Shown here: positions 11,148 through 23,807 of the stretch, in pieces
Layout: every line of letters starts with the position of its first letter
Numbering within the stretch: position 1 is the stretch's first letter
Assembly (NCBI GenBank): GCA_025200525.1
Contig: CM045763.1
Coordinates: 159,532,246 to 159,596,245 of the forward strand
From: Camellia lanceoleosa
Lineage: Eukaryota > Streptophyta > Magnoliopsida > Ericales > Theaceae
Length of the DNA stretch: 64,000 nt
Direction: 5' to 3'
Made by a program: the position numbers and the translations under genes
Notes under the pieces: model-generated
The model's database searches: none
What the model was told of the DNA's origin: nothing
What the model saw: the letters and a program-made list of their open reading frames with translations, nothing else

Positions 11148-11270
11148 ACGATAATTTGTTATTGAGAAATGAAGTTATGTATTTTATCATAATATTACGT
11201 ATTTTATGATATTATTACACATTTTGTGGTTAGAAAATGCTGAAATAAAAAAAAAAAGAAAGTGTAGCAT
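11148..11270. repeat. Left inner arm of inverted repeat outside the CACTA end
   Basis: 11150-11177 matches the reverse complement of 55010-55037 at about 24 of 28 positions, and 11214-11230 (ATTACACATTTTGTGGT) is an exact 17-bp reverse complement of 54997-55013. Read across the removed insertions, these form arms of a palindromic element. The simplest reading is an old MITE split by the CACTA insertion, then by solo LTR 2 in this arm. Confidence 0.6.
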
Positions 11271-11740
11271 CACTACAACAAAACTAATTATTTATGGCAT
11301 TATGTTTACGACATGCGTTAAATGCATGTTGTAATTAGTACATCCTACGACATTTTTTTTTTCAAACCATTAATATTTTGTCAATAACAGCATACATACC
11401 ATATAAGTCGTTAATTCATATATTTATGGCATGTAAAGTATGTCGTAAAAAATATATGTTTTTACGACTTACAAAAATATGTTGTAAAAGATTTGCACTT
11501 AAGACCACATGCATTTCATGTTGTAAAATATTATAATTTTACACGACATGCTACTGAATGTCGTGAAAACTTCTATAAATAAAAAAATTAAAAAATTCAA
11601 TTTGATTATTTTATGACATGCAAAATTATGCCGTAAAAAATGTATATTTTCACGGCATACAAAAATATATTATAAAATATTTGCACTTAAGACAACATAC
11701 ATTTCATGTCATAAATATTAAATTTTATAATTTTTTTGAA
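11271..11740 (+). mobile_element. Left end of a CACTA (En/Spm) transposon
   Basis: Begins with the terminus CACTACAACAAAA. It is followed by many short subterminal repeats in both orientations around the core ACGACATGC or CATGTCGTAAA (near 11310, 11345, 11440, 11460, 11545, 11565, 11615, 11655), as expected for transposase-binding subterminal repeats of CACTA elements. The matching inverted end is at 54984. The flanking trinucleotides are CAT (left) and GAT (right), so a clean 3-bp duplication is not seen. Confidence 0.8.
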
Positions 11741-13204
11741 TTTAGTGATTTTTTTAGAAAATTAAAAAATATTTTTCTTCTAAGTATATGTAAATTATTT
11801 GAATTTAAAAAGTAAAAAAAAAATTATTTAAAAACTTATGCCACACTCCCTCTCATTCTAGATCAATACATGAATAGAGTACTAAAAATTTCACAAATAT
11901 TTTACTATTTAGATATATCTAAGTAAGATGCATCTAAAAAAATTGCTTAAAATTTTAAAAATATTAGCTAAAAACAAAAAAAGATATGAAAAATAAAAAA
12001 TTTAATTTTCAGAAAACTGAATTCTAAAAAGTGAAACCAAACACACACTGAATAGTACTTGCTCACTCAAATAAGAGGGATATAGTTGTATTATCAATAC
12101 AATTGAGAGAATGATGTAAGAGCCAGAGTTAACTCTTGGAGGTAAGTTGAAAATAATCATATTCACTGGCAAATTTGCTTAGCACCCTTGATCTCACAAG
12201 ATTAAAAATAAAATGAAATAAAATCTAAAAATCCAACTTCAGTCTAACATGTGTGAGGTTAATTAACATAACTAAAAAACCAACTAATTTCTTGGAAAAA
12301 AAATTGCAATAATATTGGGTTTCTTTTTTGTATAATAAGAGAACATGTGTTTCCTGTTGAACCAGAGATTTTGCGGATGAGTCCATGACTACATATTGCA
12401 ACTTTGCAAGGCTCTCTTTGTATTGAATGAATAGGACTCATATGTATATAGTATGACTGAATCTTTTCTCAGTTAATTCCCTCCGAGAAAGGTTTTTAAG
12501 TAGTGTTTGGTATGCTGAAATGATTTTAGGCAATAATGAAATGACTATTTATTGATCTCTTAATCCGGGGGGGGGAGGGGCAGTCTTAGCCTCTCCAATT
12601 TTTTTTGCAAAATTTTATTTTTATATGCATGTGTTTACCAAAAAAAAAAAAAAATGGAATCATTTGAATTGGTCCCCCAAACTCAATTCCATATTTTCAA
12701 AAATTTAGATATCTCATTTTATATAAGGGTTAGCCTTAAAAATGTCTCATTTAATGACCCTCAAAAAAATTAATATAAAAATATAGTCTATTTGATTGAT
12801 ATGAAATCATATATATATATATATATATAAAGAATATTTTGCTTAATTTCTGCTAAACAAAGTAAATTGGTTTCTTGTCTAGGTTCTTATTATTATTTTT
12901 AATTAAACCACTTTTAAAGTTTTATGGGTCAGCTCATTGAATAATATTCAAATAATTGTATAGAGCTTATTAGGTTTAACTTTTTATTATAACTTCTTAA
13001 TATTCCAAAGCTAAAAACATTTATTTCCAGTTGTCCATTCAATTTAGGAAATCTATATAGATATATATATACATTGATAAGCATAGGTATCCCACCCACA
13101 AATTTGAGCTCTCATTCTCCAAGTCACAACCAAGCGTGTTGGTGTTCTTTTTCTTATTCAAGAATCAGCAAGAAGAAGAGGAAGACGGGTATTGATAATC
13201 CATC
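11741..13204. other. Noncoding stretch inside the CACTA ends
   Basis: No gene recognised. It holds a G-run (about 12568-12578), an A-run (about 12640-12654) and an (AT)n run near 12807-12830. The last about 150 bp ('GAGCTCTCATTCTCCAAG' and an AGAAGAAGAGGAAGA tract) look like a plant 5' leader with an upstream AT-rich TATA-like stretch at about 13055-13072, but no open frame follows because element A inserts at 13210. Confidence 0.4.
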
Positions 13205-13394
13205 GAGTTTATAGCGATCCCGGGTTTACCCCTTGTTGTACAGTGATCCGGGCTTGTATCCGTGGATGTCAATAGTTCATTATTGTCTTGTCTACATCCT
13301 TTCCTACCTTGTATTTGAGTTATAGGATGTGTTGGTCAGGTTTGTTACAGGTTGGTTGAGCGTAGGAACCAAAACTAGTTGCCCAGATTTTGGC

Positions 13395-13680
13395 CTGTTT
13401 GCTTGAGCGGGGCTTTTGATGCTCGAGCAGGGACCTTGTTGTTGCTTGTCCGCCGGCGGGGTTTTGGCGCCGGCGAAATTCACCCATCTAGTATTTCTGT
13501 CTGATGTTGTTGGCGCCGGCGGATTGGCCGCTCGAGCGGGAGTGTGTGAGTGCCGCTTGAGCGAGGAGTTGGGCCCCCGAGCGGGAGACCTGTCTGCAAA
13601 AGTGCTGGGAGCGTGCATCCGCCGCTCGAGCGGGAGTCTGTGAGTGCCGCTCGAGCGGGGGTTTGGCCACTCGAGCGGGG
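13395..13680 (+). repeat. CTCGAGCGGG array in 5' LTR of element A
   Basis: Units are of the form (C/A)CTCGAGCGGG with 10-25 bp spacers, several altered (CTTGAGCG, CCCGAGCG, CTCGAGCAGG) and three replaced by the palindrome CGCCGGCG. The 3' LTR copy spans about 40749-41061 and keeps CTCGAG at nearly all sites. The array ends at the TATA-like sequence. Confidence 0.88.
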
Positions 13681-14644
13681 CGACTTTTATTTAAAAGTGA
13701 GATCTGATTTTTTTATCATTTTTTCAAGATCTTTCCTCTCTCTTACTTTTCCAAAAAGGCATTTTTAGAGCTTCTCACTCTAGAACCGGCCCTTCTCTCT
13801 TAGATTTGATCTAGTAAGAGTTGTTTGCTCACCTTTGGCCTTTACAAAAGTTGTGTTGATCGTCGAGGGCTACATTTCAATCTGAAAATTTCAAAATTTG
13901 GAGCATTTTGGTTTTGGCCTTCATCTCCATTGGAGCTCATACTTTGAGGTAGGGATAACCTACTCTTCTCTATGGATTTTGTCTTTAAATTTTAGTATTT
14001 TGAGATGTTGGGGTTGGTTTGGTACTTTTGTGAAAGTTTGGGGCTTTTGTGTAATTTTCCAAAAGTTGGGGTTTTGTTTATATAAACCTATACGCATGTT
14101 TGGCTTAGAAAGGAATGAAATTAATGTTGAAACATTGATGAAAATAGAACCTAAGGGTTGTAATGTAAATTAAGGAAATTGCCCTAATTACATTGATTAA
14201 TTAATTTGTATAATTAATTGTGAGAAAAGAAGGAATTGATTTGGAAACGTTGAGATTGGGAACGTATGGGACTAAAGGTTGCAGTTGGATTATTTATCGC
14301 TCACCTAGTCAGAAATGTTGATTTTATATCCATTTGTTGCTTTTATATTCTGTATAGAAATAACTGCTTTGGGCTATCGGTGGAGGATAGTCTTGATTGT
14401 TGTAGACAATGCATGATGATTAGGCAAACTAAAACTAATCACTGGAATGTGTCACTGAATATGACGGTCGGTAGAATACATTAACTTTATGTATTGATTG
14501 ATTGTGTATAGAACCTTTGTGTTTATATGCATTATGTGTAGAGGAGGAGATAGGGGATGTACTCCACGGTTTAGGGGAAGATAGGGGATGGACCTCTAAA
14601 CCGGATAGTGTTGGGAGGAGATAGGGAATGAACTCCGTAGATAT

Positions 14645-14850
14645 AGCTCGTATGCTTATCTAGAGAAATGAAGATAAAGCTCATATGCTTATCTTAGAGA
14701 AGTGTAGGCACAGCTCATATGCTTGTCTAGAGAAGTGTAGATACGGCTTATATGCATATCTTTGGAAGTGTGATATAGTTCTTATACTTATCAGTGGATG
14801 TGTTGATATAGCTAATATGCTTATCCAAATTGAAATGAAAAATGTTTAAT
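14645..14850 (+). repeat. Short tandem repeat in element A LTR, unit about 33 bp
   Basis: Five to six diverged copies of a unit containing 'AGCTCATATGCTTATCT' followed by 'AGAGAAGTGTAGAT' or similar begin near 14645, 14678, 14712 and 14745. The same array is in the 3' LTR (about 42025-42215). Solo LTR 3 has a shorter version (about 56570-56620). Upstream at 14545-14640 is the conserved pair of 'GGAGATAGGGGATG' blocks. Confidence 0.8.
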
Positions 14851-14931
14851 ATGAGTCACTGTCTCATATAGTTGTTGGCCAGGTTCTGAGCCATGGTTGT
14901 GAATTGAGAATTAAAATGAAATGTAACATGG

Positions 14932-17900
14932 TGTAGACACCCCATTTTTTACCGTCCTCAAGACTTGGACGTCACCGTTGGAACACTCGGTGATTATCCT
15001 TGTTTGTGTTCGTTTGGAGTTCTCGGAGGTCTCGGACGCGCGCCTTGCCTCAGGATCTCCCAACTCGGCCGTTTTGTGTTTGGTTTTGCACCAAACACTT
15101 GTGATTTGCCTTGGAGGGGCAGGGAATGCCTTGTGAGGCATCCCCACACATCACCGGCTGTGGCGAGAGGCCACCAGCCAGTGGTTTCATGCCATCGGCA
15201 ATGTATATTGCTGGTCGGCATTCTTTGTTGCCGGTCGGCAATCTATTGTGTCAAAATGGCACTTTTGGCCAGCCGACTACTGTTCATCTATTTTTGGTAG
15301 ATATTTTGCGCCAGCTGTGATAGCTGGCACCCACTCTGTTCCCCTCCATACACGTGTATGGAGGGATTTCCCTCTTAAAAAGCTTATTGGCTAAGCTTTG
15401 CAAGAGGAGGCTTCTATATAGAGGAGGGCTCTCTTCCCTCTTCTAAGGTTAGAGAACATTGGGAGAGAAGCTCTGGTTTTAGGTTTAGGGTTTCATACAT
15501 ATCCTATCTCTATATCTCTCTCTTGTGTGTGTATAAGTGTGTTTGTGTCTTACTATTGCACATAAACACATAGTGCTACACCTTTTCTTTGTTTCTTCAA
15601 GGACCAGGGGCTGTCCTTGGTGTTCTTGGCTGGATTTGAGCTCAAGGAAGCAACAAGATCAACATTTGTGAAGGTGGTCTACAAGGGTAAGACACTAGTC
15701 CCTTTTTACCCCACTTTTGCTTTGTATTTTTGCCTATCTTAGAACTATTTTTGTGTTTAGTGTATAACATAAAAAGTTCTGTTTTTAAGCCCTCTTGATA
15801 GTTTATTAAGGGTGTTTTGTGATTTGGAATAGTTTGACCCCTCTTAGGCCTTGAGAGGCCCCATTTTTGTGCTATTTTGTGCAAGCTCCGAGACCTTGGT
15901 GTTTGGGCCTCCTCACTACTGAAATCTTGAGGGATTTCAGGGGCAAGGATGGTGCCTTGAGGTCCCAAGAAGGAGAGGGCCACCCCCTCTCCTTGTTGTC
16001 CTTGAAAAGGGCATTTTTAGCCTCTTGAAGGAGCACCTAGCTTAGGCTCATGTTGACCATGGCTTGGCTGTCATTTATGCTTATTTTGCCATGAAATAGC
16101 ATTGTTTTAAGTTGGTTTTGGTACACCATGCGTGACTTGCATATATGCCTTGTAATGCCACTTTGTTGCCTTAATATGCTTAAGGTTGTAAACCTTTGTT
16201 CTAGCATGCTTTAGGCTTAGCTTTGTGAAGCTTTTGTGCTTATTTCACCATGTTTAAGGTCTGTCCATAGTTTTTTGGGTTGATCTTGGCATGCTTAGTA
16301 TGGCCCCTTTGCATTTTTGGTTTGTTAGCCTTAAGTGTGTGAATGTGTAGCATGCGTTGCTTGCATCATTTCCGTGGTTTGGAACCACTTAGCATGTCAT
16401 TTCAGTCCATTTAACATGCCTGAATGTTTGCATTTGTTGTTCCTTTAAAGCCTCAAAGGGTTCATGTTTCATGCTCCATTAATATGCCATTGCATATGCC
16501 CTCATGTGTAGTCTTCTTAGATGCCATCTAAGTAGCCTTTTGGCTTTGTTTTAGCATGTTAGAATTTTGTTCTTGGTCACTTAAGTCTTGCCACGCGTGG
16601 TTGTACTAAGTGCAGTTCGATGCTTCATTAGCTTGCCTTGAGTGCTTGGACCATGTTGCATGCTTGGCTTGCCTTTGTTCATTTGGTTTGGCACCATTTT
16701 AACATGATTTCAGAGCTTCCCATTGCATGCTATCAATCCATGTTTGTCCCTTTTAAATGTGTTTAAAAGTTGCTTCATTATGCTTAGGTCTTGAACCATG
16801 TATCTATGCATGCTTGTATGTACATTTGCCTTCATGTACTTAGCATTTTGGCCACTATTTTGGGCCTAATTAGAGTTGCCTAACTCATTTTTAAGTCCAT
16901 CCTTTGTTTGTTTGCCTGCTTACCTTGCATGTTTGCTTGTACACTTGCATAAGTGCCTTGCATTGCCATGTTGCATCCTTAGCTTGTATACCTAGGTTGC
17001 ATTGCATCTTGCATGCATGCCTTGTCCCTTGATTTAGTGATAGGGATTGGGCCTTTGATTGTTTGTATGCATTACATTTGATATCAAAATGTGCACGCTT
17101 GGTTCTTGGGCCATCACGCATTGAAATGCGCGATTGATGGTCCGAGAACCAAGGACCATGCCCCTTTGAGTCATATACATGATAAGGAGCTTGGTTGGTG
17201 CATACATTGCTTGAATTGCCTTGCCATGCAAAGTTTTGTCCTCTGCTGCTGTCAACCAGATTCTGCAGGAACTTATTGCCGATCGATTGCACAGAGTGCC
17301 GACCGGCAATCAATGGATGGCCGATGGACCCATTTTGTGCCGATGAGCACTAAATCACAGCCGGTGATGATTCCCTCCAGCCGGTGGTGATCCCCAGTGT
17401 CCAAAGAAGCATCTCTGAGACTTTGGCAGTCTTCAGAGGGGCGGGCGAGGAAAAGCGAAGCAACTTGCATGGCGGTGCACTTCCGAGCAAGGCAGAAACG
17501 CGTGTGCATTCGACCCTCTTCCCGAGGCCCCATTTATTGCTTTTCTTAGCTTAGTTAATTTGTTGATTAATTAGGTGATTTGTAATAATTAATTAGCTAG
17601 GATAGTTAATTCGTTATTCGAATTGTATTATTCTTTTGGTCCCTCCGAGCGAGGGCAAATTTGTAATAAGTGTGGGTGAGTGCGTGCATGTCTTCCAACC
17701 CCCACTTCTTTCTCCCTTTTACTTACCTGCTTATAATGGTTAGTATTAGGACATATTTAAATTAGCATACCTTATGCTATGCATGCGTGCATCATTCATC
17801 AGTATTGCATGCACCGGGCTCGGCGCATCATGCAAACTGCATAAATCTTTCAAATCTGACTTGAATACGTGCTACTTGTGCATTTCACATGCCATGTTTA

Positions 17901-18682
17901 GGGGTTAGCCGAGCCTAAATAATTGCGTTCCGTATGCGTTGCATTAGCCACTCTAACATGAACTAGGATCATGCATGTTTGCTAACTAGTTTACTGTTTT
18001 GGCACGGAGTACGATGTAAGTATTTTCATGTTTTAGCATACCACATGCGTGTGAGTGTTAACATGACAACATGCTTACCATGTGGCTAGATGCTTATGTG
18101 TTATAAACTGCCTGAATGCCTGTGGGTGAAGGCTGGATTGTTTGAGTTAGAATAACTCGTTGAAATCCGTGTTTTAGCCTACTTGCGAGTAGCAACTTCA
18201 AATTGTTTTTCAAATGAGCGGATATGCAATGCTTATTTCCAAATTAGGCGATCTAGTCTATACTTGTTTGTTGTGCGCATAACATAGTAATTCTAGGCTA
18301 ATAACCGGAATAAGAACACATAACGTTTTCAAAAATGGATATCATGGTTAGTAGAGGCCGGTCTTCGAATCGGGCGAGAGGGGGTGCTCATAGCTGACCT
18401 TCCCCAATCGTACCCAAGTTCCCGAGCCGAGGCAACTTTGGTGATGACGGACACGTGGCCTTTGGCACCGAGTCAGGGTTTCCTAAATTCCCCCATTAAA
18501 AAATATTTAGGTGGCGACTCTGTATCTGGCAAAGCAGTCCATGTTTGGCACTTCTTTTCAAAAATCTATTTTCTCAAAACGATTTGCCAGAGTTGGACTC
18601 TTTGGTTCAGATTAAGAACCGCAACAACAAAAAAGGGGAGTCTGAACTATAGGGTGAGGCCCTCGCCACGGGCGCGTCCACA
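14932..18682 (+). mobile_element. 5' LTR of element B
   Basis: Starts TGTAGACACCCC, ends GGCGCGTCCACA, 3751 bp. It is nearly identical to 30889-34638 except for a cluster of differences at about 17430-17515. It contains a TATA box near 15414, palindromic GCCGGTCGGC/GCCGACCGGC motifs (about 15205-15245 and 17280-17305), and long stretches rich in TTGCATG. Open frames inside are not supported as genes. Confidence 0.95.
15414..15423 (+). promoter_or_regulatory. Putative TATA box of element B LTR
   Basis: CTATATAGAG is followed within 30 bp by a pyrimidine-rich start-like region (GGGCTCTCTTCCCTCTTC) and a leader. The identical sequence occurs in the 3' LTR near 31371-31380. Promoter function is inferred. 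Confidence 0.6.
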
Positions 18683-18687
18683 GTTTC

Positions 18688-18705
18688 TGGCGACTCTGCT
18701 GGGGA
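18688..18705 (+). other. Primer-binding site of element B
   Basis: TGGCGACTCTGCTGGGGA lies five bases after the LTR end. It differs from the initiator-Met site used by the chromoviruses here. From memory, Ogre elements use a tRNA-Arg primer site of this type; the exact tRNA should be matched against plant tRNAs. Confidence 0.75.
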
Positions 18706-19589
18706 TTTTAGAGAGCTTGACTCGAACTCGTGATATCCTATTTTGATTTCATTTATGTGTTTCTTTGCATTGCATGTGCATTGGTGCGCCTAGAAACACA
18801 GTGTTTGCCATCTGCCATTCCTGAACGGTTTGCCGGAGGCTTGTCTTGTCAAGGCATGACCATAAGGCTGACCGGTTGTGGGCTCTGACAGTATGGGAAC
18901 ACAAACTCCGGTTTTACCGGGGCACCCCTTTTGACCATTCGACCTAGTGCATATTTGGAATCCATAGTGACCATTTCAAAATAGGATAGGTTGCTTACCT
19001 GATTAGGTTGTTTGAAACCACTGTGTGCATAGTGAAACCCTAGCTCCTAACAAAATAGGACAGGGAAACCCTACCCCAATATAGGGGTGTTTTGGTTCTC
19101 TTTACTTGCTATGTGCTTTTAGAGTGTATCTCTACAGGAACGTGCATATCAGCTTGCAAGTTTGAGCATCGAACGAGGGCACGATGTCGATTTATAAGAA
19201 TCGATTATATCTGTGGGTATCGATTGATGTTTTGAAGCGATGATTACGGGAACGATGATCGATAGTAGTAAATCTGATTGTTAATTTTCTGTGTTTGATC
19301 CGTTTGGGCTGAAATGTTGTTTGTTTTCCCTTTCAGTTCAGGAAAGTTGATCCAGAGTAGTTAGTGTTCCCCCTTGCTGAGGCAGGACTTATGATGGCAT
19401 AAAATTCAGAGGAGATCGTGGTTATGACAACCGCATCGGATCAAGGGATCATCCTACAAAGTGAGACCGGCGTTGATATGCCGCATCCACCAGTCGCTTT
19501 GTTGCGCACCGATGCAGGCCCCCGGTTATATCGAGCTCATGAGCCCACTACATTCAATTAATGGGGATGATAGGTGATCTCCGAGGTCC
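18706..19589 (+). other. Leader of element B, no gene recognised
   Basis: Untranslated leader between primer-binding site and gag. Ogre elements usually carry an extra ORF upstream of gag, and I see no convincing remnant of it here. Confidence 0.45.
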
Positions 19590-20374
19590 GTGGCGGATCT
19601 CGCCACGGAATGTCACCTTACCACCATATCTTGGGAGTTTTGTACCCAGAGGCCCTCATTGTTGGGGCGGATCGTAATTGAACTTAGCCAACCGGAGATG
19701 GCCTCCAACTATGGCAATGACGTATCAATATCAACCCGAACCCTCAATCAGGCTGAGGCCAGAGGTAAGGACAAAATGAAGGCGGATGCTGATCCTATTG
19801 AACAACTGCTGTGGGCAGTCGAGGCTTTAATTTGGGGGATGAGCAGCTTGAGATATCTGCAATTGTGACAAAAGCTGTGGAGGATGCTTTCCCCACTCCA
19901 CCTGAGGGTAGTTCAAGCCAGTCAGAAAGCCGGGATAGGCCCCGTCATGCCAGAACAGTTCCTTCCGCTCCCAACCTGACACCCGGGAAGGACCAGAAAT
20001 CCAAGGCCGCGCCCGCCGACCCGTTCGCTAGTGCGTCTAACAAGAGCACTCAGGCTTCAAAGTACCTGCCCCGAGGGCGCAGGCTCTTCCATGCTCTCTA
20101 TATGCCGTTGTCAAAGGCACTTCAGATCCTTGCCGAGAGGGGACATCTTAAGCCCTTGGAGCCTCGACCTCTCCCGAAGAATCTCCCTGTTACGCATGAT
20201 GGTTCTTTGTACTGTGCGTACCACCAGCAAACTGGTCATGCTACCGATAACTGCTTCCGCCTCCGTCATGAGGTGCAGGATTTGATTGACAACGAGGTTA
20301 TCCTCCCGCCCACCTTAGCCAAGTCCGTTACTACCCAGTTATTGGATTTTGAGGACACCGATACTGCGAGTATG
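19590..20374 (+). pseudogene. Ogre/Tat-type gag remnant, element B
   Basis: Two overlapping frames (19590-19868, then 19811-20377) together resemble the C-terminal half of Tat-lineage gag. The second frame has 'RRLFHALYMPLSKALQILAE', 'KPLEPRPLPKNLPVT', then a zinc-knuckle-like 'YCAYHQQTGHATDNCFRLRH' and 'VQDLIDNEVILPP'. In this lineage gag normally runs on into protease and RT; here the frame ends at a TGA (20375-20377) and nothing like pol follows. The N-terminal half is unrecognisable and a frameshift near 19830 joins the two frames. Its role would be particle formation and RNA packaging. Confidence 0.75.
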
Positions 20375-20377
20375 TGA

Positions 20378-23300
20378 TCAAAGAGTGAACCGCCTGCGGG
20401 CAGCGCCCCGAGTTTTTGGATGTGGTGTCTAGCACGCATTTTTTGAGCATCTATGAATGCTAGTTTTGTAAATTCGGGCCTGGGTGTCGAGTCAGTCCCT
20501 TGTTTTGTTTTGAGTCTGTCTCACTGTCTTGAGTCAGTCCTTTTGCTTAAGGGTCTGTCTTATTGTAACGAGTCGGTCCCCTTGTATAGAATGTCGGGTG
20601 ATTCCGGGGTTGTTGCCTCGAACACCGTTTTGTAATTATCTTTTTGCTTTCTTCTTGAGTCTGTCTCTGCTGTGGAGCCAGTTGCAGTTGGAAGTTTTGA
20701 ATGAAACGGCTGTGGCTATCTTGTTTCCGCACTTACTGCTATCTTAAGCCAGTTGTGCCAAAGGATTTGAATGCGATGACAGTGCATCTCGCCTGCTCTC
20801 TTGTACCTCAAACTCATTGTATTGACCTAAGTTTTTCAAAAACCTTTTTCTAACACTATGGTGAAAACGAAGAGGGAGGAATTCCTCGGGATTTGCAAAA
20901 CTTTGACCAATTAAAAGAAGGAGAGGCATGCTGGCCTTTTAATGAATGAAATCATGCTTGTCAGCATGAGTACTGAGAAGGACCCTGGCTTGACCCAGAT
21001 TGGTTCCACACTATCTTCGGCGCGAGCGATTTGTCGCTTTCTTAAAAACTTTTAAAAACAAAATGTTTTGCGCGGTCGACTTGTGTAGAACCGCTCTTGA
21101 GATTGTACAGCCTAGGATCGCCCTTAGCCTCAAGATTCAATCCATTTGTTTTCAAACCTTGAACTCGTTCAGAACGTTCAACGGTCAACTATCAGAGGAG
21201 GCCTGTGTGGCCAGTTTTGAAGCAGCCCTCGAACCAGAGGCACCGAAATCAAATCAAGAAGGTCGCGTCTCACCAGAAGAAGCTCGTGGAGTACAACAGC
21301 CATTCTCCTGGACTCAGATGGCTTCAGGATTTCAAAACCATTTGGCATGGACTTGCTACACTTTTACCCTTTGAGAGGCTCGCTGGGCCGAAAACCCGGA
21401 AGGGCGACCCAGGCAAAAGTTAGAGCAAGAGAAAAATAGAAAAAGAAAAGAAAAGAAAAAAATACAAAAAAAGAAAAAGAAAAGAAAAGAAAAAAATACA
21501 AAGAAACAAAAAAAAGGAAATAAAAAAAAACTGAAAAGAAGAAAAAAAATGAAAAGAAGCTCGCAAGGTCGAAAACCCGCATCGGGCGCCTTGGCAAAAG
21601 TTAGAGCCTAAAAAGTGAAGGTTAAAATACCCGAGTGTACCTTAACCGGAACTACGTAAGGCTTGATTCCCATGCTTGGGATACGTAGGCAACTTCATCC
21701 TGAAGTCCAGCCCCTAACGCTTTCATAGCGTCTCAGTCCATGTAATGGTTTTGATTATCCTTACCCCCTCCAAGTCCGATAGTTCGGTTGCGCCTGGAAC
21801 TACGTGATCAACTTCCTCCTGAAATCCAGCCGCCAATGCTTTCAAGGTGACTGTGTCCATATATTGGTTGTGACCGTCTCCGTCCTCTCTGTGCCTGAGA
21901 GCCCCGTCGCGATCAATCATCGATGAGGACTGGTCTTCAGCATGCTGCGGCATCATCCAAACAAGGGGCAACTTTCCGTTGCCGTGCGTCGCCGTAGGTT
22001 GCCATCCAAACCAGGGGCAACTTTCCGTTGCCACGCGTCCCTTCAAGCAAGGGGCAATTTTTCATTACCCATCGATCCGACGTTGCGCATCTTGAGGGTA
22101 AGTTCCATGCTCGTTTAAACATTGGCCGTTTGCAAAAATAGTTTTTGAAAATTTTTACTGAGGTTGATTATTTTCTCGAAAACTATCTCATTTTCCAAAA
22201 TCGGACCTTTTCTCGGACCGAAAAAAGGAAAATTTTCAGTGCTTACAGCCTGACTTGCGTGGCTTTCAAATCAAAAATTGAATAAGTATGTTAATCTGAC
22301 TCTCATCTCGATCAAACTTGTTTTAGTAGAAAACCAAAACAAAAAAAATGGTTGAAATAATGAACTAGGGGCACAGTCGAGTCAGGTGTCCTGTCTCTCC
22401 CTTGTCATCAACGCACTTGCCAGAAAGGCACTCTACCCACCAGAAGAAATAGCCGAGAGCTAGTTGTATCGGGCGTAAACCCGCAAATCTCTATTCGTCC
22501 ATCAATCACTCTGGGGAGGGATAAAAAATGAGAGAATGAAGAATAGAGAGGTGTAAGTTGAGGGAAAAAGTGAGCAAAAGGGTTTTGAGAGAAAAAAAAC
22601 CGAGCCTGAGGGTCGAGTGATGTGAGAATCATAAATTAGAAAGGGTGGGAAATAATACCCGAAGGAACTAGCTCCTCGAGATTTGTGGTCTTTCGTTAAA
22701 CATGTCCGTGTGTCGTGTCTTTTTGTTTTGGCTCGTCTCAAACTGTTGTTTTGAGTCTTTTCCGAGCGTGTCTCGGTGTGTTTAGGTCGTGCACCTTTTT
22801 GTTTGAGTCCTTCCCGCTGTGTTCAGTTGTAGGCTCGATGCCCCGATTGAAAACCCTTATTTATTTCAAAAATCGTTTATGCTCAGAGTGCTGTGCCATT
22901 CCCTGCATCTGTGCGAAGCATAAGAAGAAGAAGAAAAGTTCGAGGCATCTGAGCGTGCTTTAACTCCAACTGGTTCCATCTTTGTGTTCCGTCTTGTCAG
23001 ATCGGGCCGTTCGTTCAGGATTTGCTGTGTGCAGAATGAACCGAGTGTGGTGTTAAGGGGGCTGTGTGAAGACTAATCCCCAACAGAGTATGGGCTGTGC
23101 GTTCAGATTGAGCAGTGTGTTGCTGGGGTTGTTTTGCTATGGGGTCGTTTGGTTATCTGATCATTACAGTACAAGTGCTCAATTTTCAGACAACAAGTCA
23201 ATTTCATTTACATTAAGGTGTAACATGATATATTGCAATGCAATGCTTGAGATATGTACAAATGCAACACTTTTTCAGACAAAAAGTTCGTTTCATTTCA

Positions 23301-23450
23301 TCATCTTTTTCAAATACAAAGTTTCGGGAACAAAGACCTGCCTGCGACAGTACAAGGTAATCTAACTACCAAAAAAAGAAAAAAGAAAAAAAGAGAAGAA
23401 AAAGAAGTACAAAAAAAAAAGGGAGGGGAGAAAAGCAGCAGTCTGGATCA
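20378..23450. other. Noncoding interior of element B with purine tracts
   Basis: No coding domain recognised on either strand in the place where pol should be. Features: an A/G-rich tract at about 21420-21560, another at about 23365-23430, repeated phrases 'AGTTAGAGC' and 'GGCAACTTTCCGTTGCC' (near 21965 and 22015), and segments rich in TGAGTC or GAGTC (about 20480-20580, 22740-22830). Confidence 0.55.
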
Positions 23451-23807
23451 TTAGTAGTCTCGGGCCTGGAGATTTGTCCTCGCCCTCTTCCTGGACGAAG
23501 GTCCAGGGGCATCGTCATCAGCATCGCCATCTGAGACTGAGTCTGAGTCGTCTCCAGCCTCCTCATATGACTTGGCCTCTGCCTCTGTCTCGGACTCATC
23601 ATCATCGTCATCATCATCATCAGGGATCGGCGCCCGAGAACTACTCCCGACATGAGTACGCCCTTCCCTAGTATGGGGACGTGCAGTATCTCCACGTCCT
23701 CCTCGAGCAGGAATAGAGGGCCCAACTGGAGCACCACTCACCGGAGGAATCTGGAAGGGAGGCTAAAAAGCATAAAAGGCAAATGCATCAGAATATTGTG
23801 AGCGGTG

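Larger units (their letters stand above)
13210..14931 (+). mobile_element. 5' LTR of element A, first part
   Basis: Aligns with the 3' LTR 40558-42309 almost base for base, and is interrupted at CATGG (14927-14931) by element B; the LTR resumes at 34644. The 3' LTR has one extra CTCGAG repeat unit (about 40990-41020). A TATA-like TTATTTAAAAG follows the array near 13687. Three CTCGAGCG sites of the 3' LTR read GCCGGCG here (about 13452, 13470, 13513). Confidence 0.93.

Noticed and set aside
16891..17533. Open frames on both strands of the element B LTR
   Set aside because: They are in noncoding LTR sequence, duplicated in the 3' LTR with different lengths, and match no known domain.
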